A stretch of DNA of 64,000 nt from an uncultured Lacinutrix sp. (GTDB lineage: Bacteria; Bacteroidota; Bacteroidia; Flavobacteriales; Flavobacteriaceae): positions 62,001-126,000 of the forward strand of contig NZ_CANMSJ010000002.1 of the NCBI RefSeq assembly GCF_947500605.1, read 5' to 3'. The translations under genes and the position numbers were made by a program. Below the pieces are notes generated by a model that did not search any database, was not told the origin of the DNA, and saw only the letters and a list, made by a program, of their open reading frames with translations. This document shows, in pieces, positions 51,019-61,251 of this stretch (position 1 is its first letter; the number at the start of each line of letters is the position of its first letter).

Positions 51019-51993
51019 TTATACTTTTCTTGTCATTAAAGAATTTCCAAAAGCTTTTAAAAGCTCTTTTTTCTCTTCAGAAATATTTAATGTTTCTAAA
51101 ACCAAAAAGGCCTTGTTTGTATAATTTTCAATTTCTTTCTGGGTTGCTTCCGCAGATCCACTGCTAACAAAAAATTGTTTTACAGTTTCAATTTTTTCAA
51201 AATTATCTTCTAAATTAACAGTGAACAATTGCTCCAACTGTCTTGCTTCAGAAGCATCTAAAAACGCTAAAGCTTTTAAATACAAATACGTCTTTTTATT
51301 CTCAATAATATCTCCACCCACTTGTTTTCCAAAAGTTTCAGGATTACCAAAAGCGTCTAAATAATCGTCTTGTAATTGAAATGCAATACCTAACAAACGA
51401 CCAAATTCGTAAATAGCGTCTTGGTCTTTTTGCGATGCGTTTGCAACAATAGCACCCATTTTCATGGCTGCACCAACTAAAACCGCTGTTTTATACTCAA
51501 TCATTTTTAAATACTCTGGAATAGTAACATCTTCACGTGTTTCGAAGTCCACATCGTATTGTTGTCCTTCGCAAACCTCTAAAGCGGTTTTGCTAAATAA
51601 TTTTGCTAAAGCTTGAAATGTTGCTGGTTCGTAATTTTCGAATAATTGATAAGCCATAATAAGCATGGCGTCACCAGATAAAATACCTGTATTAGTATCC
51701 CACTTTTCATGCACTGTTTGCTCTCCTCTTCTTAAAGGCGCAGCATCCATAATATCATCATGAACCAACGAAAAATTATGAAACACCTCTATACTTAACG
51801 CTGCATCCATCGCTTTTTTATAATCGCAATTAAAAATATCTGCGCTCATTAATGTTAAAACAGGACGTAAACGCTTACCGCCTAGCTTTAAAATATAATT
51901 AATAGGGTCGTATAAATTTTTTGGCTCTCGATCTTTATAAAAATTTTCTAAATAGTCTATAAATGTAGCTTGATAATCTTGAGTGTTCTGCAT
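51019..51993 (-). CDS. Polyprenyl (geranylgeranyl/farnesyl-type) diphosphate synthase
   Basis: 324 residues of the trans-prenyltransferase fold. First Asp-rich motif LVHDDIMDAAPLRRG, second FQLQDDYLDAFG; GGKRLRPVLTLMSA binds IPP. The residues before the first motif (SIEVFHNFSLVHDD) suggest a C15-C20 product, but chain length is uncertain. Supplies prenyl precursors for quinones or carotenoids. Confidence 0.92.
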   Translation of the reverse strand: MQNTQDYQATFIDYLENFYKDREPKNLYDPINYILKLGGKRLRPVLTLMSADIFNCDYKKAMDAALSIEVFHNFSLVHDDIMDAAPLRRGEQTVHEKWDTNTGILSGDAMLIMAYQLFENYEPATFQALAKLFSKTALEVCEGQQYDVDFETREDVTIPEYLKMIEYKTAVLVGAAMKMGAIVANASQKDQDAIYEFGRLLGIAFQLQDDYLDAFGNPETFGKQVGGDIIENKKTYLYLKALAFLDASEARQLEQLFTVNLEDNFEKIETVKQFFVSSGSAEATQKEIENYTNKAFLVLETLNISEEKKELLKAFGNSLMTRKV

Positions 51994-52151
51994 AGCACAA
52001 AAATAATGTAAAATAAATTCACCAAATAAAAGATACGTGTTAAGAAAACAATAAAACTTTGGAAACTTTTATTGTTTATAAAGTTTCCTTACGTACATTT
52101 GCATTTAAATTAATAAAAGAAGTTATCCGTTTTTTATGCGGAATATTAAAA

Positions 52152-52757
52152 ATGAGAGAGAAAATTATAAATAAATCTGGAGAATTGTTTTTAACACTAG
52201 GCTTTAAAAGTGTTACTATGGATGATATTGCCAACGAATTAGGCATATCTAAAAAAACCATTTATCAGCATTTTGATAATAAAACAAAATTAGTAGAAGC
52301 AACTACCCTTAGTATCTTCAATAGCGTTTGCGATGGTATAGATTGTATTTGCGAAGCATCGCATAATCCTATAGAAGAATTATACGACATTAAAATGTTT
52401 GTGATGAATTATCTTAAAAACGAAAAAACATCACCACAGTTTCAGCTAAAAAAATACTATCCGAAAATACACCAGCAATTACAAATGAAACAATTTGAAA
52501 AAATGCATGTTTCAGTAAAAGGAAGCATTCAAAAAGGTGTCGACACAGGTTTATTTAGAGAAAGCATAGATGTAGATTTTATCTCTAGAATGTATTTTAA
52601 TGGTATGTCTGGTATTAAAGACGAAAATATTTTTCCTTCAACATTATTTACAATGGAATATTTAATGGAAAGCTATTTAGAATATCACCTTAGAGCCATT
52701 TGCAGTGAAAAAGGATTACAAACACTTAATAAATTTATTAACACCAATCAATCTTAA
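52152..52757 (+). CDS. TetR/AcrR family repressor of the efflux operon
   Basis: 201 residues from ATG 52152 (MREKIINKSGELFLTLGFKSVTMDDIANELGISKKTIYQHFDNKTKLV, read as the standard TetR N-terminal HTH). A TTG-initiated extension to 52059 is rejected. The C-terminal ligand-binding region is all-helical and unique. Its stop is 3 bp before the tolC-like gene, so the repressor is the first gene of the efflux operon and probably autoregulates it. Confidence 0.9.
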   Translation: MREKIINKSGELFLTLGFKSVTMDDIANELGISKKTIYQHFDNKTKLVEATTLSIFNSVCDGIDCICEASHNPIEELYDIKMFVMNYLKNEKTSPQFQLKKYYPKIHQQLQMKQFEKMHVSVKGSIQKGVDTGLFRESIDVDFISRMYFNGMSGIKDENIFPSTLFTMEYLMESYLEYHLRAICSEKGLQTLNKFINTNQS

Positions 52758-52760
52758 CTA

Positions 52761-54068
52761 ATGAGAAAATTACTCATATTATTTAGTTTAATTATTAGCA
52801 CAATTGCATACTCACAAGAAATCAAAACTGAGTTTACTTTACAAGAAGCTATTGATTATGCTTTAGAAAACAACCGACAGTCTAAAAATGCGGCTTTAGA
52901 TATTGATGCTGCTATTAAACAAAAATGGGAAACTACAGCAACTGGATTACCGCAAATTAGCGCTACAATAGATTATCAAAATGCATTAAAAAGAAACGTT
53001 TTTGTTTTTGGAGACCAAATAATACAAGCGGGATCAAAACATACATTAACAGGTACTGCAACATTAAGTCAACTTCTTTTTGATGGCTCTTATCTTGTTG
53101 CGCTTCAATCTGCAAAAGTGTATTTAGAAATTTCTGAAAATGCTAAAATTAAAACAGATTTAGAAGTTCGAAAATCGGTTATTAATGCATACGGAAATGT
53201 ACTTTTAGCAAAAGAAAGTGTTTCTATATTAGAAAGAAACATAGCTGTACTAGAAAAAAACTTGAATGATATTACCAAGATATTCGAGAACGGCTTAGAA
53301 GAAGAAGAGAGTGTAGAACAGTTAAAAATTACACTATCTAGCGTAAAAAGCAACCTAAACAACACTTCGCGTTTAAAAGATTTAGCATACCAAATGCTAA
53401 ATATAACTATTGGTAAACCTATAAACGAGAGTATTGTTGTTGCTGAAAATCTAGATGCTCTAGCTGTAGCAAACATACAATTAGAGTTATTAGATACTAC
53501 AAACAATGCAGAAAACACAATAGATTATAAAATTGCTGCAAATGACAAAGTCTCTAAAGAACTATTGGTAAAACTCGAAAAAAGTAAAGCATTACCAACA
53601 TTAAGCGCTTTTGTTAATGGCGGATATTCTGGAAATAGAGAGTCTTTTAACTTTACAAACACAGGCGAAAAATGGTACGGATCTTCAATTTTTGGTGTAA
53701 GCTTAAATGTCCCAATTTTTAGTTCAGGTATGAGAAGTGCTGCCACGCAACGTGCTCAAATTAATTTAGAAAAATCTGAAATTAGCTTAACAGAAACCGA
53801 GCAAGTACTTAATTTACAAATACAGTCTGCCAAGAGTGATTACCAATTTGCAATTGAAGACTATCAAAACAAAAAAGAAAACCTAGCACTTGCAGAACGT
53901 ATTGAGAAAAAAAATCAAACTAAATTTTTTGAAGGTATTAGCTCAAGTTTCGATTTAAGACAAGCACAAACCCAATTGTACACTGCGCAACAGGAATTAC
54001 TTCAAACAATGTTAGATGTTATTACTAAGAAAGCAGAACTAGAAACATTACTAAACACAACTATCTAA
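52761..54068 (+). CDS. TolC-family outer-membrane efflux protein
   Basis: 435 residues with signal peptide (LLILFSLIISTIAYSQ). Two OEP repeats of long coiled helices, as in TolC (TLQEAIDYALENNRQSKNAALDIDAA..., FDLRQAQTQLYTAQQELLQTMLDV). It forms the outer-membrane duct for the RND pump encoded two genes downstream. Confidence 0.92.
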   Translation: MRKLLILFSLIISTIAYSQEIKTEFTLQEAIDYALENNRQSKNAALDIDAAIKQKWETTATGLPQISATIDYQNALKRNVFVFGDQIIQAGSKHTLTGTATLSQLLFDGSYLVALQSAKVYLEISENAKIKTDLEVRKSVINAYGNVLLAKESVSILERNIAVLEKNLNDITKIFENGLEEEESVEQLKITLSSVKSNLNNTSRLKDLAYQMLNITIGKPINESIVVAENLDALAVANIQLELLDTTNNAENTIDYKIAANDKVSKELLVKLEKSKALPTLSAFVNGGYSGNRESFNFTNTGEKWYGSSIFGVSLNVPIFSSGMRSAATQRAQINLEKSEISLTETEQVLNLQIQSAKSDYQFAIEDYQNKKENLALAERIEKKNQTKFFEGISSSFDLRQAQTQLYTAQQELLQTMLDVITKKAELETLLNTTI

Positions 54069-54090
54069 TCAATTTTACAAAACACTAATT

Positions 54091-55260
54091 ATGAAACATA
54101 TAATAACACTTTCTTTTTTAGCTATTTTATTAGCCTCTTGTGGTGGAAATAAAAAAAACACAGTCGAAAAAGTTTTAGAAACTAATAACTTAGAAAGTAT
54201 TAGAACAAAAAGAGCAGAGCTAGTAGCGGAGCAAGATGCGGTTCATTCTAAAATAAAATTATTAGACGACAGAATAAAAACATTAGACACAACTAAAAAC
54301 ATTCCTTTAATTACCACTTTTATAGCCAAAGAAGAGGTTTTTAATCACGTATTAGAATTACAAGGAAATGTAACAACAAAAAACCTTTTAATAATTACTC
54401 CAGAGTTTAGTGGTATACTAACAAATGTATATGTAACCGAAGGACAACGCGTATCTAAAGGTCAAATTTTAGCTAAAGTTGATGATGGTGGTTTAAGCCA
54501 ACAATTGGCACAATATAAGATACAAGCAGATTTAGCGAAAACTACTTTTGAACGTCAAGAACGTTTATGGAATCAAAAAATTGGTAGCGAAATACAATAT
54601 CTACAAGCAAAATCATCTTACGAGGCGCAACAGCAAGCTATTAACCAATTACAACAACAATTAAACAAAACAACGGTTAGAGCACCATTTAGCGGGACTA
54701 TTGATGATGTTATTACCGAAAAAGGAAGTGTTGTTGGAGCTGGTCAAACACCATTAATACAAATTGTAAACTTAGACAAGATGTATATTGAAACAGATGT
54801 GCCAGAAAGCTATGTAGCAGATGTTGTAAAAGGTAAAAATGTAACAGTCGAGTTTCCAATTTTAGGAAAAACAATAGATACAAAAATCCGTCAAGCAGGA
54901 GATGTTATTAATCCAGCAAACAGAACTTTTAAAGTAGAAATCGATGTTCCTAATAAAGACAAAAGTGTTAAACCTAACTTAACAGCAAGACTTAAAATTA
55001 ACGATTACACAAACCCAAAAGCCATTTTAGTACCACAAAGTATTATTTCGGAAAATGCAGATGGTGAGCAGTATGTTTATGTTGTAAAAAACAAGAAAGA
55101 AAATAACGAAGGAGAAGTAACCAAAGTTATTATTAAAACAGGAAGAACACAAGGTGATGTTATCGAGGTTTTAGCAAACATAGAAAATGGCACAGAGCTT
55201 ATAAAAGAAGGAGCACGTAGTGTTAAAGATGGACAAACCGTTAAAGTAATAAACTACTAA
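54091..55260 (+). CDS. HlyD/AcrA-family periplasmic adaptor (lipoprotein)
   Basis: 389 residues. Lipobox LLASCGGNKKN; a coiled-coil hairpin (about 40-70 and again near 150-180); biotinyl-lipoyl halves (GILTNVYVTEGQRVSKGQILAKVDDGG and TVRAPFSGTIDDVITEKGSVVGAGQ); and a beta-barrel and membrane-proximal part. Links the RND pump to TolC. It starts 23 bp after the tolC-like gene. Confidence 0.93.
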   Translation: MKHIITLSFLAILLASCGGNKKNTVEKVLETNNLESIRTKRAELVAEQDAVHSKIKLLDDRIKTLDTTKNIPLITTFIAKEEVFNHVLELQGNVTTKNLLIITPEFSGILTNVYVTEGQRVSKGQILAKVDDGGLSQQLAQYKIQADLAKTTFERQERLWNQKIGSEIQYLQAKSSYEAQQQAINQLQQQLNKTTVRAPFSGTIDDVITEKGSVVGAGQTPLIQIVNLDKMYIETDVPESYVADVVKGKNVTVEFPILGKTIDTKIRQAGDVINPANRTFKVEIDVPNKDKSVKPNLTARLKINDYTNPKAILVPQSIISENADGEQYVYVVKNKKENNEGEVTKVIIKTGRTQGDVIEVLANIENGTELIKEGARSVKDGQTVKVINY

Positions 55261-55270
55261 ACCAAAAAAC

Positions 55271-58200
55271 ATGACTAAAAAGAAAAAACAAGTCGATAAA
55301 GAATTTGGTTTATCATCCTGGGCAATTAACAACAAAACCACAATGTATGTGCTAATTGCTGTAATCTTTTACTTAGGTATTGCTGCCTTTTTCAGTATGC
55401 CTAGAGAAAACTTTCCGGAAGTAAACGAAACCAAAATTTACGTTAGCTCTATCTACCCAGGAAACACTGCTGAGGATATTGAAAAACTAATTACAGATCC
55501 CTTAGAAGACAAATTAAAAACAGTAAGTAATGTTGTAGAAATAACCTCAACATCTCAAGAAGATTACTCGATGTTAATTGTAGAGTTTGACGAAGGTATT
55601 ACTGTAGATCAAGCCAAACAAAAGGTTAAAGATGAAATTGATACTGAAACCTCTGGCGAAGATTGGCCAAGCTTTAATGGTGCTAAAGTAGAACCAGATG
55701 TATTTGAATTAAGTTTATCTGAAGAAATGCCAATCCTGAACATTAATATTTCAGGAGATTATCCAATTCAAAAATTAAAAGATTTTGCCGAATACCTTCA
55801 AGATGATATTGAAGATTTACAGGAAATTAAAAAAGCAGACATACGTGGTGCTCAAGAAAAAGAAGTTGAAGTTGCTGTAGACATCTATAAAATGATGGCT
55901 GCACAAGTTACTTTTAACGATATCATTGGTGCTATAAACAATGGAAACTTAACCATGTCTGCAGGTAATTTAAAAGCAAGCGGACAACGACGTACTATTA
56001 GAGTTTTAGGTGAGATTGAAAAACCATCAGAATTAGAAAACTTTGTGGTTAAATCTGAAAAAGGAAAATCTATTTACCTAAAGGATATTGCAACGGTCTC
56101 TTTTCAAGAAGAAGACCATACTACTTTTGCTAGAGAATACGGAGAACCAGTTGTTATGCTAGATGTTAAAAAACGTGCTGGTAAAAACATGGTTGCTGCT
56201 GCAGAGCAAATTCAGGTTATTGTTGCAGATGCTATCGCTAATGTATTTCCTCCAGATTTAAAAGTAACAATTACTAACGATCAGTCTTCAAAAACAATTG
56301 GTCAAGTAGACGATTTAGTTAACAATATTATTTTTGGTGTTATACTGGTAGTAACCGTTTTAATGTTCTTTTTAGGATTTAAAAACGCATTATTTGTTGG
56401 TTTTGCTATTCCAATGTCCATGTTTATGTCTTTAATGATATTAGAGTTACTTGGACAAAGTTTAAATACAATGGTTCTTTTTGGTCTTATTATGGGACTA
56501 GGAATGCTGGTTGATAACGGTATTGTGGTTGTAGAAAACGTGTACCGTTTAATGGAAGACGAAGGTATGGGCAGGATTGAAGCTGCCAAGAAAGGTATTG
56601 GAGAAATTGCGTTTCCTATTATTATCTCAACAGCAACAACTGTTGCAGCCTTTACACCATTAGCCTTCTGGCCAGGAATTATGGGAGAATTCATGAAGAT
56701 TTTACCAATAACATTATCTGTTGTATTAGGATCTTCCTTATTTGTAGCCATATTTTTCAACTCGGTATTAGTCTCAAAATTTATGACTATTGAAGATAAG
56801 GATATGCCTTTAAAACAAATTATTAGAACAACAATAATAGTGGGTCTTTTTGGTGTTCTTATTCTATTATTTGGAGGAACTTACAAAGGATTAGGTACCG
56901 TAATGATTTTTACAGCTATAATGCTTTGGGCTTACCGTTTCTTTATACGTAAATGGGCAAATAGCTTCCAAAATAAAGCTTTAGTAAATTTAGAAAACTG
57001 GTACGAGCGTCAATTACGTGGTTCTCTTTCAGGTTGGAGACCCTATATTTTAAGTATTGGTACATTTCTATTATTAATAGCTTCTTTTATTGCTTTTGGT
57101 ATTTCATTAAGTACACAAAGAACAAAAGTTGAGTTTTTTCCAGATAACAAGCCAAATCAAATTATTGTTTACATAGAATACCCTCAAGGTACAGCTATTG
57201 AAAAAACAAATGCTATTACAAAAGAAATTGAAAAACGTGTATTTACTGTTCTTAACCAAGACCAATATATGCTTAATGGTAAAAACTTTTTAGTAGAAAG
57301 TACCGTTTCTCAAGTTGGTGAAGGTGCAGGAAATCCTCAAACCGATGGTGGTTCTGCTGCCGAAATGCCTCATAAAGGTAAGATTACTGCATCCATGCGT
57401 GATTTTAAATTTAGAAAAGGAGAAGATAGTGAGTTATTGCGCCAAAAAGTACAAGCTGCATTAGTTGGTATTTATCCTGGTGTTTTAATTTCTGTTGAAA
57501 AAGATGCCAATGGACCGCCTGCTGGATCACCAATTAACATAGAAATTGAAGGTAACGACTACAATGAGCTTATTGCAACTGCAGAAAATATGCGTGAGTT
57601 TATTAACACAAAAAGTATTGCTGGTGTCGATGAACTTAAAATAGATGTTAATAAGGACAAGCCAACAATGCGAGTTACCATCGACAGAGAAAAAGCTGGA
57701 GAATTAGGTATTAGTGCAGCACAAGTAGGACAACAATTACGTAGTTCTATCTTTGGTTCTAAAGCTGGTATTTATAAAGAAGACGGCGACGATTTTGATA
57801 TATATGTACGTTTTAACGAAGAAAACAGATACAATAAAAGCGCTTTATTTAATCAAAACATTACGTTTAGAGATAATACTGGACAAATAAAAAGTGTTCC
57901 CATTTCTGCTGTTACTAAATACGAAAACAATTCAGGATTTAGTGCCATTAAACACAAAGACACAAAACGTGTTGTAACCGTTTATTCTGCATTATCACCA
58001 GGTTTTACAGATGCCGCCGCTATAGTAAATCAAATTCAAAACGAAATGAAAGCTTATGAAGGCTTGCCTAACGGAATAAAAATTGATTACACAGGTCAAA
58101 TTGAAGAGCAAAACAAACAAATGATCTTTTTAGTTGGTGCCTTTTTTACTGGATTAGGATTAATCTTTTTTATCTTAATATTCCAATTTAATTCGGTTTC

Positions 58201-58783
58201 TAAACCAACAATAATAATGATCGCTATTTTCCTTAGTTTTATTGGTGTCTTTGGTGGTATTGTAATTTCAGGAAGCGCATTTGTTATCATGATGACCATG
58301 GTTGGTATTATATCACTAGCCGGGATTGTAGTAAATAATGGTGTGGTGCTGTTAGATTATGCACAATTGCTTATAGATAGAAAGAAAGCAGAATTAGATT
58401 TAGAAAAAGAAGATTACTTATCTAACGAAGATCTTTTCGAAAGTATTGTAAAAGCAGGTAAGGCACGTTTAAGACCAGTATTATTAACCGCTATTACTAC
58501 CATTTTTGGATTAATACCGTTAGCCATTGGTTTAAACATTAACTTCTTTACACTGTTTGCAGACTTCGACCCAAATATTTACATGGGTGGAGATAACGTT
58601 GTTTTTTGGGGACCACTAGCTTGGACAGTAATATATGGTTTATTAATAGCTACTTTCTTAACATTAATTGTAGTTCCAATATTATTTTTCTTGTCTGTGA
58701 AATTCAAAATGTGGTTAAAGAGTAAATTTTCTTCAGATGAAAAAGAAGAAATAATTACTCTCGAAACTATAAATGAAGAGTAA
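55271..58783 (+). CDS. AcrB-type RND efflux transporter
   Basis: 1,170 residues, longer than AcrB (1,049), mostly because of an extra cytoplasmic segment in the middle and an acidic tail. WAINNKTTMYVLIAVIFYLGI and FSMPRENFPEVNE are the HAE1 start. TM4 carries the essential Asp pattern (GLIMGLGMLVDNGIVVVENV). Twelve TM helices in two repeats. Pumps hydrophobic compounds using the proton gradient; substrate unknown. Starts 11 bp after the adaptor. Confidence 0.94.
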   Translation: MTKKKKQVDKEFGLSSWAINNKTTMYVLIAVIFYLGIAAFFSMPRENFPEVNETKIYVSSIYPGNTAEDIEKLITDPLEDKLKTVSNVVEITSTSQEDYSMLIVEFDEGITVDQAKQKVKDEIDTETSGEDWPSFNGAKVEPDVFELSLSEEMPILNINISGDYPIQKLKDFAEYLQDDIEDLQEIKKADIRGAQEKEVEVAVDIYKMMAAQVTFNDIIGAINNGNLTMSAGNLKASGQRRTIRVLGEIEKPSELENFVVKSEKGKSIYLKDIATVSFQEEDHTTFAREYGEPVVMLDVKKRAGKNMVAAAEQIQVIVADAIANVFPPDLKVTITNDQSSKTIGQVDDLVNNIIFGVILVVTVLMFFLGFKNALFVGFAIPMSMFMSLMILELLGQSLNTMVLFGLIMGLGMLVDNGIVVVENVYRLMEDEGMGRIEAAKKGIGEIAFPIIISTATTVAAFTPLAFWPGIMGEFMKILPITLSVVLGSSLFVAIFFNSVLVSKFMTIEDKDMPLKQIIRTTIIVGLFGVLILLFGGTYKGLGTVMIFTAIMLWAYRFFIRKWANSFQNKALVNLENWYERQLRGSLSGWRPYILSIGTFLLLIASFIAFGISLSTQRTKVEFFPDNKPNQIIVYIEYPQGTAIEKTNAITKEIEKRVFTVLNQDQYMLNGKNFLVESTVSQVGEGAGNPQTDGGSAAEMPHKGKITASMRDFKFRKGEDSELLRQKVQAALVGIYPGVLISVEKDANGPPAGSPINIEIEGNDYNELIATAENMREFINTKSIAGVDELKIDVNKDKPTMRVTIDREKAGELGISAAQVGQQLRSSIFGSKAGIYKEDGDDFDIYVRFNEENRYNKSALFNQNITFRDNTGQIKSVPISAVTKYENNSGFSAIKHKDTKRVVTVYSALSPGFTDAAAIVNQIQNEMKAYEGLPNGIKIDYTGQIEEQNKQMIFLVGAFFTGLGLIFFILIFQFNSVSKPTIIMIAIFLSFIGVFGGIVISGSAFVIMMTMVGIISLAGIVVNNGVVLLDYAQLLIDRKKAELDLEKEDYLSNEDLFESIVKAGKARLRPVLLTAITTIFGLIPLAIGLNINFFTLFADFDPNIYMGGDNVVFWGPLAWTVIYGLLIATFLTLIVVPILFFLSVKFKMWLKSKFSSDEKEEIITLETINEE

Positions 58784-58820
58784 TTTATCAATTACTTAAA
58801 TACTATAAACGATTTAAACA

Positions 58821-58850
58821 AAAAATCCGAAGTCTTTACTTCGGATTTTT
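58821..58850. terminator. Terminator between the efflux operon and aspS
   Basis: AAAAATCCGAAGT (58821-58833), loop CTTT, ACTTCGGATTTTT (58838-58850), a perfect 13-bp stem. Confidence 0.9.
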
Positions 58851-58858
58851 TACTTTTG
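58851..58858 (+). promoter_or_regulatory. Candidate -7 element of aspS
   Basis: TACTTTTG matches TAnnTTTG and directly follows the terminator, 19 bp before the ATG. The upstream promoter region therefore lies within the terminator hairpin. Confidence 0.5.
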
Positions 58859-58876
58859 CAATTCTAATAAAATATT

Positions 58877-60625
58877 ATGTACAGAAGTCATAACTGTGGT
58901 GAATTAACTGCATCGCATATAAATACAGAAGTAACCCTTTCAGGATGGGTTCAAAAATCAAGAGATAAAGGTTTTATTGCTTGGGTAGATTTACGTGATC
59001 GTTACGGAATTACTCAACTTGTTTTTGATGAAGAAAGAACCTCTAAAGACATGCTTGAAAAAGCACAAAAATTAGGGCGTGAGTTTGTTATACAGGTTAA
59101 AGGAACTGTAATTGAACGTGCTTCAAAAAATCCTAATATGCCAACAGGTGATATTGAGATTTTAGTTTCAGAATTAAACATTTTAAACGAAGCGCTTTTA
59201 CCTCCTTTTACTATCGAAGATAAAACCGATGGTGGAGAAGATATTAGAATGAAATATCGCTACTTAGACATTAGACGTAATCCAGTAAAAAACAGTCTTA
59301 TTTTTAGAGCTAAAGTAACTCAAGAAGTAAGAAACTATTTATCTAACGGTGGTTTTATAGAAGTTGAAACGCCTTATTTAATTAAATCTACACCAGAAGG
59401 TGCTCGTGATTTTGTTGTGCCTTCTCGTATGAATGAAGGTGAATTTTACGCATTACCACAATCACCTCAAACATTTAAGCAATTGCTTATGGTTGGTGGA
59501 ATGGATAAATATTTTCAGATTGTAAAATGTTTTAGAGATGAAGATTTACGTGCAGACAGACAGCCAGAATTCACGCAAATTGATTGCGAAATGGCATTTG
59601 TTGAGCAAGAAGATATTTTAAATGTTTTTGAAGGTTTAACACGTCACTTACTTAAAGAGGTTAATGGTGTTGAAGTAGATAAATTCCCACGCATGCTTTA
59701 CGACGATGCTATGCGTTTATACGGAAACGACAAACCAGATATTAGATTTGGGATGGAGTTTGGCGAATTAAACGAAGTAACACAACATAAAGAATTTGGT
59801 GTTTTTAATAGTGCAGAATTAGTTGTTGGTATTGCTGTTCCTGGAGGAAACGCTTACACAAGAAAAGAAATAGATAAAATAATTGATTGGGTAAAGCGTC
59901 CACAAGTTGGTGCTTTAGGCATGATTTATTCTCGTTGTAATGACGATGGAACATATAAATCTTCTGTAGATAAATTCTACGATCAAGACGATTTAGCAAA
60001 ATGGGCAGAAATTACAGGTGCAAAAGCAGGCGATTTAGTTTGTGTACTATCTGGAGAAACTAATAAAGTACGTGCGCAATTAAGTGCTTTACGTATGGAA
60101 TTAGCAACACGTTTAGGCTTAAGAGATCCAAAAGTATTTGCTCCACTATGGGTAATTGATTTCCCATTATTAGAGTTAGATGAAGAAACTGGTCATTATC
60201 ACGCAATGCACCATCCATTTACCTCTCCAAAACCAGGTCAAATAGAATTATTAGACACTAATCCTGGAGATGTAAAAGCTAACGCTTACGATTTAGTTTT
60301 AAACGGAAACGAAATTGGTGGTGGATCTATACGTATACACGATAAAGCGACACAAGCGATCATGTTAAAACACTTAGGTTTTAGCGATGAAGATGCAAAA
60401 GCTCAGTTTGGTTTCTTAATGGATGCTTTCGAATATGGTGCTCCTCCACATGGTGGTTTAGCCTTTGGTTTAGATAGATTGGTTGCTATTTTAGGCGGAC
60501 AAGAAACAATTAGAGATTTTATTGCTTTCCCTAAAAACAATTCTGGTCGCGATGTAATGATCGATGCTCCTGCTCCAATTGATGACGCTCAATTAAAAGA
60601 ATTAAATTTAAAGCTTGATTTGTAG
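58877..60625 (+). CDS. aspS: Aspartyl-tRNA synthetase
   Basis: 582 residues, bacterial type with GAD insert. OB-fold N-terminus ([28 protein letters not shown]), motif 1/2 region ([23 protein letters not shown]), the GAD insertion domain (about 285-420), and motif 3 [15 protein letters not shown]. It charges tRNA-Asp. With asnS also in the window, the cell probably makes Asn-tRNA directly. Confidence 0.97.
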   Translation: MYRSHNCGELTASHINTEVTLSGWVQKSRDKGFIAWVDLRDRYGITQLVFDEERTSKDMLEKAQKLGREFVIQVKGTVIERASKNPNMPTGDIEILVSELNILNEALLPPFTIEDKTDGGEDIRMKYRYLDIRRNPVKNSLIFRAKVTQEVRNYLSNGGFIEVETPYLIKSTPEGARDFVVPSRMNEGEFYALPQSPQTFKQLLMVGGMDKYFQIVKCFRDEDLRADRQPEFTQIDCEMAFVEQEDILNVFEGLTRHLLKEVNGVEVDKFPRMLYDDAMRLYGNDKPDIRFGMEFGELNEVTQHKEFGVFNSAELVVGIAVPGGNAYTRKEIDKIIDWVKRPQVGALGMIYSRCNDDGTYKSSVDKFYDQDDLAKWAEITGAKAGDLVCVLSGETNKVRAQLSALRMELATRLGLRDPKVFAPLWVIDFPLLELDEETGHYHAMHHPFTSPKPGQIELLDTNPGDVKANAYDLVLNGNEIGGGSIRIHDKATQAIMLKHLGFSDEDAKAQFGFLMDAFEYGAPPHGGLAFGLDRLVAILGGQETIRDFIAFPKNNSGRDVMIDAPAPIDDAQLKELNLKLDL

Positions 60626-60656
60626 TTAATACCTTCAAGTTAACTGTTTATATATT

Positions 60657-60677
60657 AATCCCGCTTTTCGCGGGATT
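60657..60677 (+). terminator. Intrinsic terminator after aspS
   Basis: AATCCCGC (60657-60664), loop TTTTC, GCGGGATT (60670-60677), then a T run. Confidence 0.88.
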
Positions 60678-60696
60678 TTTTTATTAGATTAGATTT

Positions 60697-61251
60697 ATGA
60701 AACGAAAGAAGGTTTTAAAAATAGTAGGAATAGTTATAGGAGCCATACTTATTGTCATTGCAGCTTTATCTGCATTTGGTTATTATATGATGTATTATAG
60801 TTTATTGCCTAATGAAGGTGAATTTAAACACGATGCACATTATATAAATCCTGAAGAAGCCATTTTAAATGATGACTTTAACGTTTGTAATGAAAACTAT
60901 ATTTTTCAGTATTATAATCAGTCTGAAGTATTACCATATTTAAATGGCAAAAATGGCTTTAGAGATTATATAAATAAAAACTATGAAAATCGAAATTATT
61001 CAGATTCCGGGTATTTCAATATTAGATTTATTATTAATTGTGAAGGAAAAGCAGGACGATTTATAATGCATGAAAACAATCTTGATTTAGAACCACAAGC
61101 ATTTAATTCAGATTTAAAAAAACAACTTATTAATTTAACTACAAGCGTTAAAGAATGGCAACCTATATTTCTTTTCGAAAAAAATAGAGATGCATATATG
61201 TACGTTTCATACCGAATAGAAAATGGAGAAATCACTGAAATTATTCCTTAG
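60697..61251 (+). CDS. Membrane-anchored protein of unknown function, 184 aa
   Basis: One N-terminal TM helix (VLKIVGIVIGAILIVIAALSAFGYYMM) and an extracytoplasmic domain with two Cys (FNVCNENY and INCEGKAG) that could pair. The region SGYFNIRFIINCEGKAGRF ... WQPIFLFEKNRDAYMYVSYRIENGEI resembles the TonB-C-like 'energy transducer' fold seen in small Bacteroidota proteins, but this is uncertain. The last 29 bp overlap the next gene. Confidence 0.65.
   Translation: MKRKKVLKIVGIVIGAILIVIAALSAFGYYMMYYSLLPNEGEFKHDAHYINPEEAILNDDFNVCNENYIFQYYNQSEVLPYLNGKNGFRDYINKNYENRNYSDSGYFNIRFIINCEGKAGRFIMHENNLDLEPQAFNSDLKKQLINLTTSVKEWQPIFLFEKNRDAYMYVSYRIENGEITEIIP

Noticed and set aside
52059-52151. Longer TetR protein from a TTG at 52059
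   Set aside because: The TetR family domain begins at MREKIIN; the extra residues lack family character and lie in the promoter region.
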